64,000 nt of DNA from Flavobacterium sp. A45 (GTDB lineage: Bacteria; Bacteroidota; Bacteroidia; Flavobacteriales; Flavobacteriaceae): the NCBI RefSeq assembly GCF_002001005.1, contig NZ_MUNX01000059.1, positions 62,001 to 126,000 of the forward strand, given 5' to 3'. The notes below the pieces were generated by a model that saw nothing but the letters and a program-made list of their open reading frames with translations, was not told the origin of the DNA and searched no databases. Shown one piece after another: positions 1 through 8,020 of the stretch. Each line of letters opens with the position of its first letter. The first letter of the stretch is position 1. A program made the position numbers and the translations under genes.

Positions 1-760
1 GTTTTTTTGTAATTAAAATTCTCTCGTACTTATAATTATTATTATCAAAACTAAGTTCTTGTATAATTTTTATAAATCGATCGTTATTTTCTACATTAAA
101 AAAAAAGCGAATCTCAAATCCTTCTCTGAACATAACGTCTCCACAGGGAAATAAGTTATTGCAATAAACATATTGGTTTGTACTGTTAATTTTAATTTCA
201 GGAAAAATTTCCTGAAACCATTCTTTAACTCTTATTAGATCTATCTCGTTTAAAGGGAAAATATTTTTTTTGATTTCATCTTTTTCAATAATAACCTCAT
301 TATTAAGTTCCTCTTCAACTTCCACTTTTGTATCTAAAATCGTTTCTCCTACAACTTTTGAGTTCTTTAAATACTTATCAATTAATTTTACCAATTGATT
401 ACGTTCTTTATCTGTTTCTGTAGTATAGGCAAAATCAATAGAATTTATATCTGAATATTGATATAAATTTTGAGAAGATACAATCCCATAGGTGTCATTC
501 AAATAAATTTTGGCATGCAAGTCTTTAACAAAAACTATTTTAACATTCAATTGTCTTATAGGTTCTAAATCTTGTTTGACATTTTCTCTAACATAAAAAG
601 TAATTTCTACTTTTCTTGCAATTGCATTTTTTAAACATCTTTTTAATTTATCCCAATTCTTTATATCAACATAAGGAGATACAATTATTAATTCCTTTTC
701 TGCATCTTCTATCAGCGTCATTATTTTACCTGAAATTTCCATTACGGGTATAAAAACCAT
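1..760 (-). CDS. PLD-like domain protein (partial, C-terminus outside window)
   Basis: The minus strand is open from an ATG at 760 (alternative ATG at 742) to the window edge, about 253 residues, so the C-terminus is missing. Around residues 80-98 there is a phospholipase-D-type motif, HAKIYLND followed by SSQN, which matches HxKx4D plus the S-x-N element of the family. The N-terminus (LIIVSPYVD) also fits the first strand of a PLD fold. PLD-family proteins of this kind are often nucleases or helicase-linked proteins in restriction and defence loci. It lies 35 bp downstream of hsdM on the same strand and is probably cotranscribed. Only one HKD motif is visible, so it would act as a dimer or carry a second motif beyond the edge. 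The family assignment is firm; a nuclease role is inferred. Confidence 0.8.
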   Translation of the reverse strand, partial: MVFIPVMEISGKIMTLIEDAEKELIIVSPYVDIKNWDKLKRCLKNAIARKVEITFYVRENVKQDLEPIRQLNVKIVFVKDLHAKIYLNDTYGIVSSQNLYQYSDINSIDFAYTTETDKERNQLVKLIDKYLKNSKVVGETILDTKVEVEEELNNEVIIEKDEIKKNIFPLNEIDLIRVKEWFQEIFPEIKINSTNQYVYCNNLFPCGDVMFREGFEIRFFFNVENNDRFIKIIQELSFDNNNYKYERILITKK

Positions 761-795
761 AAACTATATTTTATAAATTATTATTTCAAATTTTA

Positions 796-2289
796 CTATT
801 TCAAACTAGCTATAATCGCTCTAAAACTATCCAAACTCGCCTCAATATTCTCCACAATCTCCAAAGCCAAAACATCGGGATCCGGTAAATTGTCCAAATC
901 AGCCAATGATTTGTCTTTTAGCCAAGTGATATCCAAACTCGTTTTGTCTCTTGCAATGATTTCATCATAGGTAAACTTTCTCCAACGTCCTTCGGGGTTA
1001 GTTTCAGCATCATACGTTTCTTTGCGTTTGTGTCTGTTTTCTGGATTGTAAAGGTTTATGAAATCTTTTAAATCACTTAGTTTTAATGGGTTTTTCTTTA
1101 AGGTATGGTGGACATTAGTCCTGTAATCATATACCCAGGTTTCCTTGGTCCAGACGGCTTTGCTGGAGGGCTTTCCATCAAAAAACAATACGTTGGCTTT
1201 TACACCATTGGCATAAAAAATTCCGGTTGGCAAACGCAATATGGTATGCAAATCGGTGGTTTCCAATAACTTATTACGAACCGTTTCACCCACTCCGCCT
1301 TCAAACAAAACATTATCGGGTAACACCACGGCTGCCATTCCGGTTGTTTTAAGCATCGTGCGGATGTGCTGTACAAAGTTCAATTGCTTGTTACTCGTAG
1401 TGACCCAAAAATCCTGACGGTTATAGGTCAAATCTTCTTTCTCTTGTTCACCATCTTGATTGGTAAACGTCATGCTACTTTTTTTACCAAAAGGAGGATT
1501 GGCCAAAATATAGTCGTAGCGCGTGCCCGAATCGGTAATCAGGGAATCGTTTGGCGAAATAAAATTATCCGAATCAATATCACCAATGTTGTGCAAAAAC
1601 AAATTCATTAATGCCAAACGTCTGGTACTGGCGACAATCTCATTTCCGAAAAAGGTTTCGTATTTCAAGAATTTATTAGCCTCTTTATCTAAATTTCTAT
1701 GCTCGACAATCCAGTCGTAAGCAGCAAGAAAAAATCCTCCCGTACCACAAGCAGGATCTGCAATCGTTTTTAACGGTTCCGGACGCAAACATTCGACCAT
1801 CGCTTTGATTAAGGGACGAGGGGTGAAATACTGCCCTGCACCACTCTTGGTATCCTCGGCATTTTTCTCTAATAAACCTTCATAGATATCGCCTTTGTCT
1901 TTCACGCCCATCAAGATCCAGTTCTCGGCATTGATGAGCGCGATGAGTTTGTACAACTTGGCTGGATCTTGTATTTTGTTTTGGCTCTTGACAAAGATTT
2001 GTCCTAAAATCCCTTTTTCTTTGGCCAATTCACGTAACATAATATTGTAATGCGACTCTAGCTCCGTACCACTTTTGGTTGTCAGGGTTTCCCAAGCAAA
2101 TACCTCAGGAATTGGCATTTCCCTGTTGTGTGGCGGTTTGCTGTATTCGTCTGCCATTTTCAGGAACAACAAATAGGTCAATTGTTCTAGGTAATCACCA
2201 TAGCCCACGCCATCGTCTCTAAGGGTTTGACAAAATGCCCATACTTTACTAACTATACTCGAAGTGTTTGCTGAATTATCTTTGCTCAT
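796..2289 (-). CDS. hsdM: Type I restriction-modification DNA methyltransferase (M subunit)
   Basis: HsdM methylates adenine in the recognition site and forms the M2S core of a type I restriction enzyme. An N-terminal HsdM_N-type helical region (about 1-120) is followed by the methyltransferase domain, with GAGQYFTP (about 151-157), the SAM-binding DPACGTGGF motif (about 178-186) and the catalytic NPPF motif (about 264-267). Length (about 497 residues) is normal for the family. Two starts are possible: an ATG at 2301 that overlaps the upstream gene by 10 bp, and an ATG at 2289 giving MSKDN; I prefer the latter because it avoids the overlap. It is separated from hsdS by two accessory genes, an interrupted arrangement often seen in Bacteroidota type I loci. 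No key residue is missing, so it is probably active. Confidence 0.95.
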   Translation of the reverse strand: MSKDNSANTSSIVSKVWAFCQTLRDDGVGYGDYLEQLTYLLFLKMADEYSKPPHNREMPIPEVFAWETLTTKSGTELESHYNIMLRELAKEKGILGQIFVKSQNKIQDPAKLYKLIALINAENWILMGVKDKGDIYEGLLEKNAEDTKSGAGQYFTPRPLIKAMVECLRPEPLKTIADPACGTGGFFLAAYDWIVEHRNLDKEANKFLKYETFFGNEIVASTRRLALMNLFLHNIGDIDSDNFISPNDSLITDSGTRYDYILANPPFGKKSSMTFTNQDGEQEKEDLTYNRQDFWVTTSNKQLNFVQHIRTMLKTTGMAAVVLPDNVLFEGGVGETVRNKLLETTDLHTILRLPTGIFYANGVKANVLFFDGKPSSKAVWTKETWVYDYRTNVHHTLKKNPLKLSDLKDFINLYNPENRHKRKETYDAETNPEGRWRKFTYDEIIARDKTSLDITWLKDKSLADLDNLPDPDVLALEIVENIEASLDSFRAIIASLK

Positions 2290-2291
2290 TA

Positions 2292-4136
2292 TTAATTCCA
2301 AATTATTTTAATTAAATCAAATAGAAGTTTGTGACGTTCTTCTAATTCTTCTTTTCCAAATTGATCCATATGTCTAAACTTTAGATTATAATTATCTATC
2401 ATTTTTGAAAAGTCTAGCTTTGACTTATATGTATCCTCTCTTAAGGTTTCATTCCAATAAAGAGTATTTGCATATGACTTTAATTTCTTTTTATAGATTT
2501 CATTATTACTCGAAATATTATCAGCTCCCTTTAACAATAACAGACCACCAAGTCTATTTCTCTCTCTTTCAAATAATTCTTCATCATTATCGAAATGGGC
2601 TCTATTTTCATCATTATAAGATAAAATATGCTCAACATGAAAACCATTTTTATACCCTGTATTTTGTATAAGGTCATAAAAATTATGTTTCATATTTAAT
2701 TTTGTATTATCAGCAATGAATTTTTCTATACGTGCAAAAAAGTATCTCTTAAAACGCTTTTCTAGCTCTATACCAGTTTCTTTAAAAAATGAATAATTGA
2801 AAATTGTGTCAACATTTATTCCTTTTATATCAGATATATGCTGAATTAAATATTTGTCAAAAACCTCATTGATTTTAGATATTGATTGATTTCTTAATTC
2901 AACACTTATTTTAAAAATCTCAGTTGAAAACGAATTACTATTATAACTTCTTTGTAGTTGTAACAAACAAAACATACGGTCCAACTGGCGACTGACTACT
3001 AATATTTTATTTTCTTCTTCTATGTCGTTAATTTCACAAGCAGACATTATAAGTAAGAACTGAGTGTTCATTGATGTTAAACTATTGTAGTGTACGTAAG
3101 GTTGTAATTCATTGAAACTTACAGAATAATTAAATATCTTTTGATACAGATTTGTATAATATATAAAATCATTTTGAATAAATTTTTTAACACCTTTTGC
3201 ATTATGCTTAAGCTGTAATATTTTGTCATATTCATCTTCAAACATTACCCTGTGATAATCCTTGTCAAATTTTTGTGCGAGTCCCCTGGTATCAGCCAGT
3301 TTTGCTTTTAAGAAATATTTAAAAAATTCATCAATTTCATCTTCTCTAAAATTGTTTATTTTTTTTACTTGTTCTTCCCAAACATCATTTATTTTCAACT
3401 TAATAAGCTCATCTTTATCTATTTGACCTAAAAGTTTCCCTTTTAGAATTTCATATGGTTTTAGCCTTACTCCTCTATCATTAATAACTTCAAAGACCAT
3501 TGGAACTTCAGTTTGTTCAACAGCTAGGTTGATCAATACTAGTCTATTTAGGAAGAAGAATATAAAAGATTCAAGTTTGTGTAAGTCTTCTGAAAATTCA
3601 GCATCCATCCATTTTGATATGATTTGATAGTTTAAAACCATATTCTGAGCCGTAATCCCACTTGAGATATCTATACTATTTGCGGGTGTTCCATCAAGTA
3701 AACCTTGCATTGCAACTTTATGAGCCTCATGATTCATCCAAAATTCTTTTTTGAATCCTGTATGACCAGAGATTTTATTTTTAACCCAATCAATTAATTC
3801 TGATTGTTGCAATTCCGCCAAATGTTTAAGCTTAATCAATATAAGTGTAATCGTCGTCAGTCTTTGTTGTCCATCAACTACATATATTTTTCCATCAATA
3901 ACATTAGTAACATAGGTATTTAAATAATACCAAGAATATTTTGAAATTAATTGATCTAAAGCAATATCTGAATCTTTATGTTTTTTGTATTCCTCATTAA
4001 ATTTATAGAATACATCTTCCAATAATCTTTTTACTGGCTCTTCATTCCATTTATATTGCCTTTGGTAAAAATCAATGTGATAAGTTGTGTTAGAAAAAAC
4101 ACGGTCGATATTTTGTTTGTCTGGTGAGATGTCCAT
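2292..4136 (-). CDS. DUF262 / DUF1524 (GmrSD-like) protein
   Basis: This 614-residue protein combines an N-terminal DUF262 (ParB-like) domain and a C-terminal DUF1524 HNH-type domain. The N-terminus shows FYQRQYKW (about 23-30) and the VVDGQQRLTT motif (about 86-95), the signature of the GmrS NTPase-like part. The C-terminus has HVEHIL (about 500-505) with downstream N and K residues, matching the His-Me-type GmrD nuclease. Fused GmrSD proteins are type IV restriction enzymes that cut modified phage DNA, and related proteins occur in other defence systems. Here the gene sits inside an hsd locus, directly upstream of hsdM, so it may widen the locus to phages whose modified DNA escapes HsdR. 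Domain identity is clear; the substrate is unknown. Confidence 0.85.
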   Translation of the reverse strand: MDISPDKQNIDRVFSNTTYHIDFYQRQYKWNEEPVKRLLEDVFYKFNEEYKKHKDSDIALDQLISKYSWYYLNTYVTNVIDGKIYVVDGQQRLTTITLILIKLKHLAELQQSELIDWVKNKISGHTGFKKEFWMNHEAHKVAMQGLLDGTPANSIDISSGITAQNMVLNYQIISKWMDAEFSEDLHKLESFIFFFLNRLVLINLAVEQTEVPMVFEVINDRGVRLKPYEILKGKLLGQIDKDELIKLKINDVWEEQVKKINNFREDEIDEFFKYFLKAKLADTRGLAQKFDKDYHRVMFEDEYDKILQLKHNAKGVKKFIQNDFIYYTNLYQKIFNYSVSFNELQPYVHYNSLTSMNTQFLLIMSACEINDIEEENKILVVSRQLDRMFCLLQLQRSYNSNSFSTEIFKISVELRNQSISKINEVFDKYLIQHISDIKGINVDTIFNYSFFKETGIELEKRFKRYFFARIEKFIADNTKLNMKHNFYDLIQNTGYKNGFHVEHILSYNDENRAHFDNDEELFERERNRLGGLLLLKGADNISSNNEIYKKKLKSYANTLYWNETLREDTYKSKLDFSKMIDNYNLKFRHMDQFGKEELEERHKLLFDLIKIIWN

Positions 4137-4211
4137 TAGATTTTTTTATAATTAAAAGATTAAATATAATTGTGAGTTTTACATATTTTAAATGTGATGT
4201 TGCTTTAAAAA

Positions 4212-5126
4212 TTATTCTTCGCTGTCATCTTCAATTTCATCTGTGTCAATTATGATTAGTGCTTGAGGATTATAAAAATCGTTTTCAGCTTTACTTTCAT
4301 TTCTTTTGTAAAAATCTTCTACCAAATAATCACTATTAGTTGTCATTATAGGTATCAGATCGTCTCCTTCAAAAAACTTTTCCAATCCCGGAAAAAAGAA
4401 AAAGAAAAAATTAGTTTTATTTCTAGATTGAAATATTCTAAACATTTGATTAATTTGTTCCGCAAAATCTATAGTAAAATACGAGAGTTCATGAAAAGGA
4501 ACTGAAAGATGCCTATTTGAATGTTTGTGAAAGTAGAACAAATGAGTAAAATGACGTAATGCATATAGTCTCGGCGAAATACGACTTCCATTATTATCAT
4601 GATATTTCGAAAATTCTTTAGTTTGGAGCATTTTTATTGAATATGCTGCTGCAATGGTAATGCCCAGACTTTTCATATCAAAAGGTGTGGCAGAATTATA
4701 ATGATTAGCTAATGTAAGGCTGCTTTCTTGAAGATGATTGTAAAAACCGTACATACCTAAACTTGATTTATCTCTTGAATATGATATTAATTTTTCAGTT
4801 TGACTAAAATCAATTTCGTTGTATTTACTGTTAATTCTCTTTCCTTTTAAAGTTTTCCCTTGAAAAAACATTCTTACATATTTTCCTTGAGTTTTACTTC
4901 CAATGGCTATTTCAAAGTCATAACCAGCGATTTTTTCTTTTGTCGCACCAATCATTTCTATGTTCTCAATTGCTGGACATTGTGCACGTACAAGTTCTTT
5001 TAAAGCCATAGATGTCAAACCTTCCTCCCTGATTTCATGAATATGATATTTTGGATTAGGGTCAATTGGCTCTAATTCATCCCAAATTTTATGTGCAGCT
5101 CTCTTTAATGAATCTTCTAATGTCAT
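4212..5126 (-). CDS. Uncharacterised protein with a possible PD-(D/E)xK-type nuclease core
   Basis: I do not recognise this 304-residue protein with certainty. Residues 59-92 read as an Asp/Glu-containing strand (GYDFEIAIG) followed by a strand with FFQGKTLKG; D-x-E followed by Q-x-K is the active-site pattern of many restriction-endonuclease-like folds (the QxK variant found in Mrr-type enzymes). It may belong to one of the uncharacterised DUF families found in defence islands, such as DUF6615, but I cannot verify that. The rest is mixed alpha/beta with no signal peptide or membrane segment. A run of Phe residues near 245-250 is unusual. It lies 14 bp downstream of hsdS on the same strand and 75 bp upstream of the DUF262 gene, so it is cotranscribed with the restriction genes. 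Confidence 0.6.
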   Translation of the reverse strand: MTLEDSLKRAAHKIWDELEPIDPNPKYHIHEIREEGLTSMALKELVRAQCPAIENIEMIGATKEKIAGYDFEIAIGSKTQGKYVRMFFQGKTLKGKRINSKYNEIDFSQTEKLISYSRDKSSLGMYGFYNHLQESSLTLANHYNSATPFDMKSLGITIAAAYSIKMLQTKEFSKYHDNNGSRISPRLYALRHFTHLFYFHKHSNRHLSVPFHELSYFTIDFAEQINQMFRIFQSRNKTNFFFFFFPGLEKFFEGDDLIPIMTTNSDYLVEDFYKRNESKAENDFYNPQALIIIDTDEIEDDSEE

Positions 5127-5139
5127 AATATTATTTTAG

Positions 5140-6474
5140 TTATAAAAGTTCTCCTTTAAACGCCTTTTTCAATATACTCTGTCTCAAAGCCTCGGCTTGT
5201 TGCAGACTTTGAGTAATACTTTCCTCCATTTTATCTGCGACACTCAAACGACTTTCTATTTCTTGGACAATTTGGTGCTGTTCTTCGAAAGATGGCAACG
5301 CTATTGCTAAACTTCGTATAGAATTTTTATCAATAGTTGGATTTCCAACACCTTTTACATATTTTGAAATTTCTTGACGCGAAAAGGACGACAATAGGTG
5401 ATAGTGAATATATTTATTTACATCAACATTAAATCTTAACGCAAATAAATTCATCGCAAGTGATGAAGCAGAATTTAACTTAGGCATGAAATATATTTTA
5501 CCCGCATTTCCAATTTTACCAATTAAAATTTCTCCGCCAAACAACTTACTTCTTGACATATAATTGTATGCATCTTCGGTAATGTATTTTAAATCTTTAT
5601 TGAAATTATTTTTCTCAAAATTAGTTGCTCTAATCATTATTGCATAATCAGGTATATCAAGCAGCTGTACATTCTCTTTTATTTTAACATAACTTCCATT
5701 TGCGTGATAATCCGTTAAATCAGAAATTACCTCACCTAAACTTACCCATTTCCAATTCTCAGGCAATTTTGATAATTGTAAAATGTCATTAACGGTCAGC
5801 GAATTTGTAGGCTTTAATTTTTTTCCTATTCTTTTTGCTTCATTTTCCTTCTCTACTTGTATTTTCTTTAATAAAGCATTGGCAGTATTTAAATTATTTT
5901 CTTTTTTTCTCCATTCTTCAGTCAACTTCCCTTCAAAAGCATATTTCAAAACACTTTGCCTGTAGGTTTTGAGTTGCTGTTGTGCGGTTTTTAAATCCTC
6001 GATGCCTTTGTCTAACTCACTAAAAAGTTCTTCTATTTTGGAGACGATGGCATTTTGGGTTTCGGGAGGAGGTAAAGCTATTGGTAATTTAGAAAATACA
6101 GAAATCCAATACCTTTTATGAGTATCAAATGAAATTCTTATCGTTTGTATAAAATAGAAGACAAATAATAAATTTACATTTTCATCCTTTGGTTTTAAAA
6201 TCTTCATTGCTGATGATTTTACTTTAAATTTAAAGTTTACAAGCTTATTTGCAGTAGTAAAATCATCAAAAATTATAACAGGTAAGTTTTCAAAAATGCC
6301 TTCCGTTTCATTGGTTTTCCCCAGTACAAAAGTTTTTCCTGCAGTTAAAACTGGAGTTTTGTAACTATTATCATAATCAGTTGATTTAACAATATATTTT
6401 GTGGGTTGGATATAATCTAACAAATCTTCCAATTTTTTTATTTTCCAATCCTTCGGTAATTTATTATGTGACAT
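5140..6474 (-). CDS. hsdS: Type I restriction-modification specificity subunit
   Basis: HsdS reads the two halves of the split recognition site and brings HsdM and HsdR to it. The 444 residues form the usual two target-recognition domains (about 1-140 and 230-400), each followed by a conserved helical spacer. The first spacer is at about 140-190 (ELFSELDKGIEDLK, then QSVLKYAFEGKL) and the second at the C-terminus (EIESRLSVADKMEES, then RQSILKKAFKGELL). The two spacers are clearly related to each other, as expected of HsdS. The start overlaps the end of the HigA-like gene by 11 bp, which implies translational coupling and places the toxin-antitoxin pair inside the hsd operon. It is full length with no frameshift. 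Confidence 0.95.
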   Translation of the reverse strand: MSHNKLPKDWKIKKLEDLLDYIQPTKYIVKSTDYDNSYKTPVLTAGKTFVLGKTNETEGIFENLPVIIFDDFTTANKLVNFKFKVKSSAMKILKPKDENVNLLFVFYFIQTIRISFDTHKRYWISVFSKLPIALPPPETQNAIVSKIEELFSELDKGIEDLKTAQQQLKTYRQSVLKYAFEGKLTEEWRKKENNLNTANALLKKIQVEKENEAKRIGKKLKPTNSLTVNDILQLSKLPENWKWVSLGEVISDLTDYHANGSYVKIKENVQLLDIPDYAIMIRATNFEKNNFNKDLKYITEDAYNYMSRSKLFGGEILIGKIGNAGKIYFMPKLNSASSLAMNLFALRFNVDVNKYIHYHLLSSFSRQEISKYVKGVGNPTIDKNSIRSLAIALPSFEEQHQIVQEIESRLSVADKMEESITQSLQQAEALRQSILKKAFKGELL

Positions 6475-7585
6475 TTACAATATACTTTTCGTCCAAAAGT
6501 GTCAGGACGTTTTCATTAAATAATTTTTGGTTGGCAAAAGAGATGGTTTTATCATGAGCCAATTTGCCTATGATCAATGCGGGATGAATTACCAACGCTT
6601 GGGCACAATTAAGGATGTCTTGCTTAGAAAGATAATTGAGCTTGGGTTTTAAGTAATCTGAGATTTCTTGGTATTTCAATTTTTCGGCTGCTTTTTGGTT
6701 GGCTTCTATTTCTAGCTCATTGACTTCGTCGGCACTAAAAGTATCAAGAAAAAAACTGTTGTTTTCGTCTAGATGATATAAAATGTGTGCTATTTCATGC
6801 GCCATGGTAAACCAAAAGTTATCAATACGTTTGTATCTGGCGGTATACACCACTACAGGATTGTTTTGATAGTAAAAGGCTGCTCCATCCAGATACGTTT
6901 TTTGCAAATGAGGCAATACAAAAAAGACAACCCCTATTTGGTTTAGTTTTTCTAAAAAATTATTCATTCCGTTTTCTTGAATGCTATACACATTTATGGA
7001 ATTGTATAAATCCTCTAAAGCCGTTTTGTCAAATTGTGGCACCGAGAAACCACTAGCCACATGCAAGGCTTTGTGATACCAAGTATAGGTATAAGACGCT
7101 TTGTATTGATTAAAGTTCTCCGATTTTCGAGCCAAAAGTGGCACAATTTGTTTGTCCCATTCTTCAAAATCGAGTGTTGTGGTATTCCAGAAATCCAAAA
7201 GGTTTGCATACAATTCCTGAACACTCGAAAAAGCGGGTATCCAGTTTTTGGCAATCATATCCCGAATAGGCATTCTTTCATAAAGATTTGCCTTTAGTTC
7301 TGCTTGTTTTTCTTTTTCAGATGGCTCGGAATCCAACCATAATCTATAGTTAGAATCCAGATTAATCCAATACTGAGGAGAAGTATCAAATACTTCGGCC
7401 AAAATTTTTGCGGTTTCTAATGTAATGGGTTGTTTGTCTTGCAAAATTTTATTCACATGCTTTATAGTCATACCAATGACTTCTGAAAGCTCTTCTTGCG
7501 TCCAGCTTCTATATTCCATCTGTTCCCGAATAAAATAACCGGGTCCAAATTTTCTTGCGGGTCTTAATTTTTGTGTAGTTGCCAT
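6464..7585 (-). CDS. higA: HigA-type antitoxin fused to an ImmA/IrrE-family metallopeptidase domain
   Basis: The N-terminus (about 15-85) is a HigA/VapI helix-turn-helix, with the family pattern TQEELSEVIGMTIKHVNKIL followed by ETAKILAEVF and PQYWINLDSNY. The C-terminal half is an ImmA/IrrE-like peptidase with the zinc motif HEIAH (263-267) and a downstream Glu in EIEAN as likely third ligand. Such fusions pair with HigB toxins or act as proteolytic switches that remove a repressor. It starts 15 bp downstream of the HigB-like gene, and its end overlaps the hsdS start. As a DNA-binding antitoxin it could also repress the whole hsdS-hsdM operon. Fusion and active site are directly visible; control of the restriction genes is inferred. 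Confidence 0.88.
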   Translation of the reverse strand: MATTQKLRPARKFGPGYFIREQMEYRSWTQEELSEVIGMTIKHVNKILQDKQPITLETAKILAEVFDTSPQYWINLDSNYRLWLDSEPSEKEKQAELKANLYERMPIRDMIAKNWIPAFSSVQELYANLLDFWNTTTLDFEEWDKQIVPLLARKSENFNQYKASYTYTWYHKALHVASGFSVPQFDKTALEDLYNSINVYSIQENGMNNFLEKLNQIGVVFFVLPHLQKTYLDGAAFYYQNNPVVVYTARYKRIDNFWFTMAHEIAHILYHLDENNSFFLDTFSADEVNELEIEANQKAAEKLKYQEISDYLKPKLNYLSKQDILNCAQALVIHPALIIGKLAHDKTISFANQKLFNENVLTLLDEKYIVNVT

Positions 7586-7600
7586 AACGTTCGTTATTTT

Positions 7601-7909
7601 TTAAGAATAATGATTTGAAATTTCTGTTATAATGAAATCACCAATAGTCAGTTCCTCATTATTCCAATCAATATCCATTTCAAGACGGTATTTTATTTTT
7701 AATCGCATGGAATAGGAGTTTTCGGTATTTGTCATTTTCTCAAAATTCAACCCTTTATCATTCCATAAATCATAAATATCATTCGCAGCCTCAATTTGTT
7801 GTATTCTGGCAAAGAATTTATCAATTATATCGTTGGGAAGTTTTAATTTCTTCGACTTTCCTGTTATATATAATTTTTCTAATTCTTTATTTTTGAATGT
7901 AAAATTCAT
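7601..7909 (-). CDS. higB: HigB/RelE-family toxin
   Basis: This 102-residue protein has the length and layout of HigB-like RelE-superfamily mRNA interferases: an N-terminal helix pair (NKELEKLYITGKSKKLKLP), a middle segment (YDLWNDKGLNFEKM), a basic strand (YSMRLKIKYRLEMDIDW) and a C-terminal strand (IGDFIITEISNHY) resembling the family ending. The toxin precedes the antitoxin, as in HigBA and unlike most type II pairs. It begins right after a probable promoter and operator (7923-7969). Being embedded between hsdR and hsdS, it may act as an addiction module stabilising the restriction genes. Confidence 0.8.
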   Translation of the reverse strand: MNFTFKNKELEKLYITGKSKKLKLPNDIIDKFFARIQQIEAANDIYDLWNDKGLNFEKMTNTENSYSMRLKIKYRLEMDIDWNNEELTIGDFIITEISNHYS

Positions 7910-7922
7910 CTCTATTCTTTTG

Positions 7923-7969
7923 CAAAAGTAATACTTATTTCTATAATCGACACTACAAAAAGTACTTTT
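7923..7969 (-). promoter_or_regulatory. Probable promoter and operator of the HigBA-like pair
   Basis: Read on the minus strand, 7930-7923 is TACTTTTG, a match to the Bacteroidota -7 box TAnnTTTG, 14 bp before the toxin ATG. Two palindromes share the half-site AAGTA/TACTT: AAGTA-A-TACTT at 7926-7936 overlaps the -7 box, and AAAAGTACTTTT lies at 7958-7969. Their centres are about 32 bp apart, close to three helical turns. This layout fits autorepression by the HigA helix-turn-helix. I did not find a clear -33 element. Confidence 0.45.
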
Positions 7970-8020
7970 AGGTTAAAATAGCTATTTGTATTAACGTTTA
8001 AGTATAAAATTAATAGCTTA

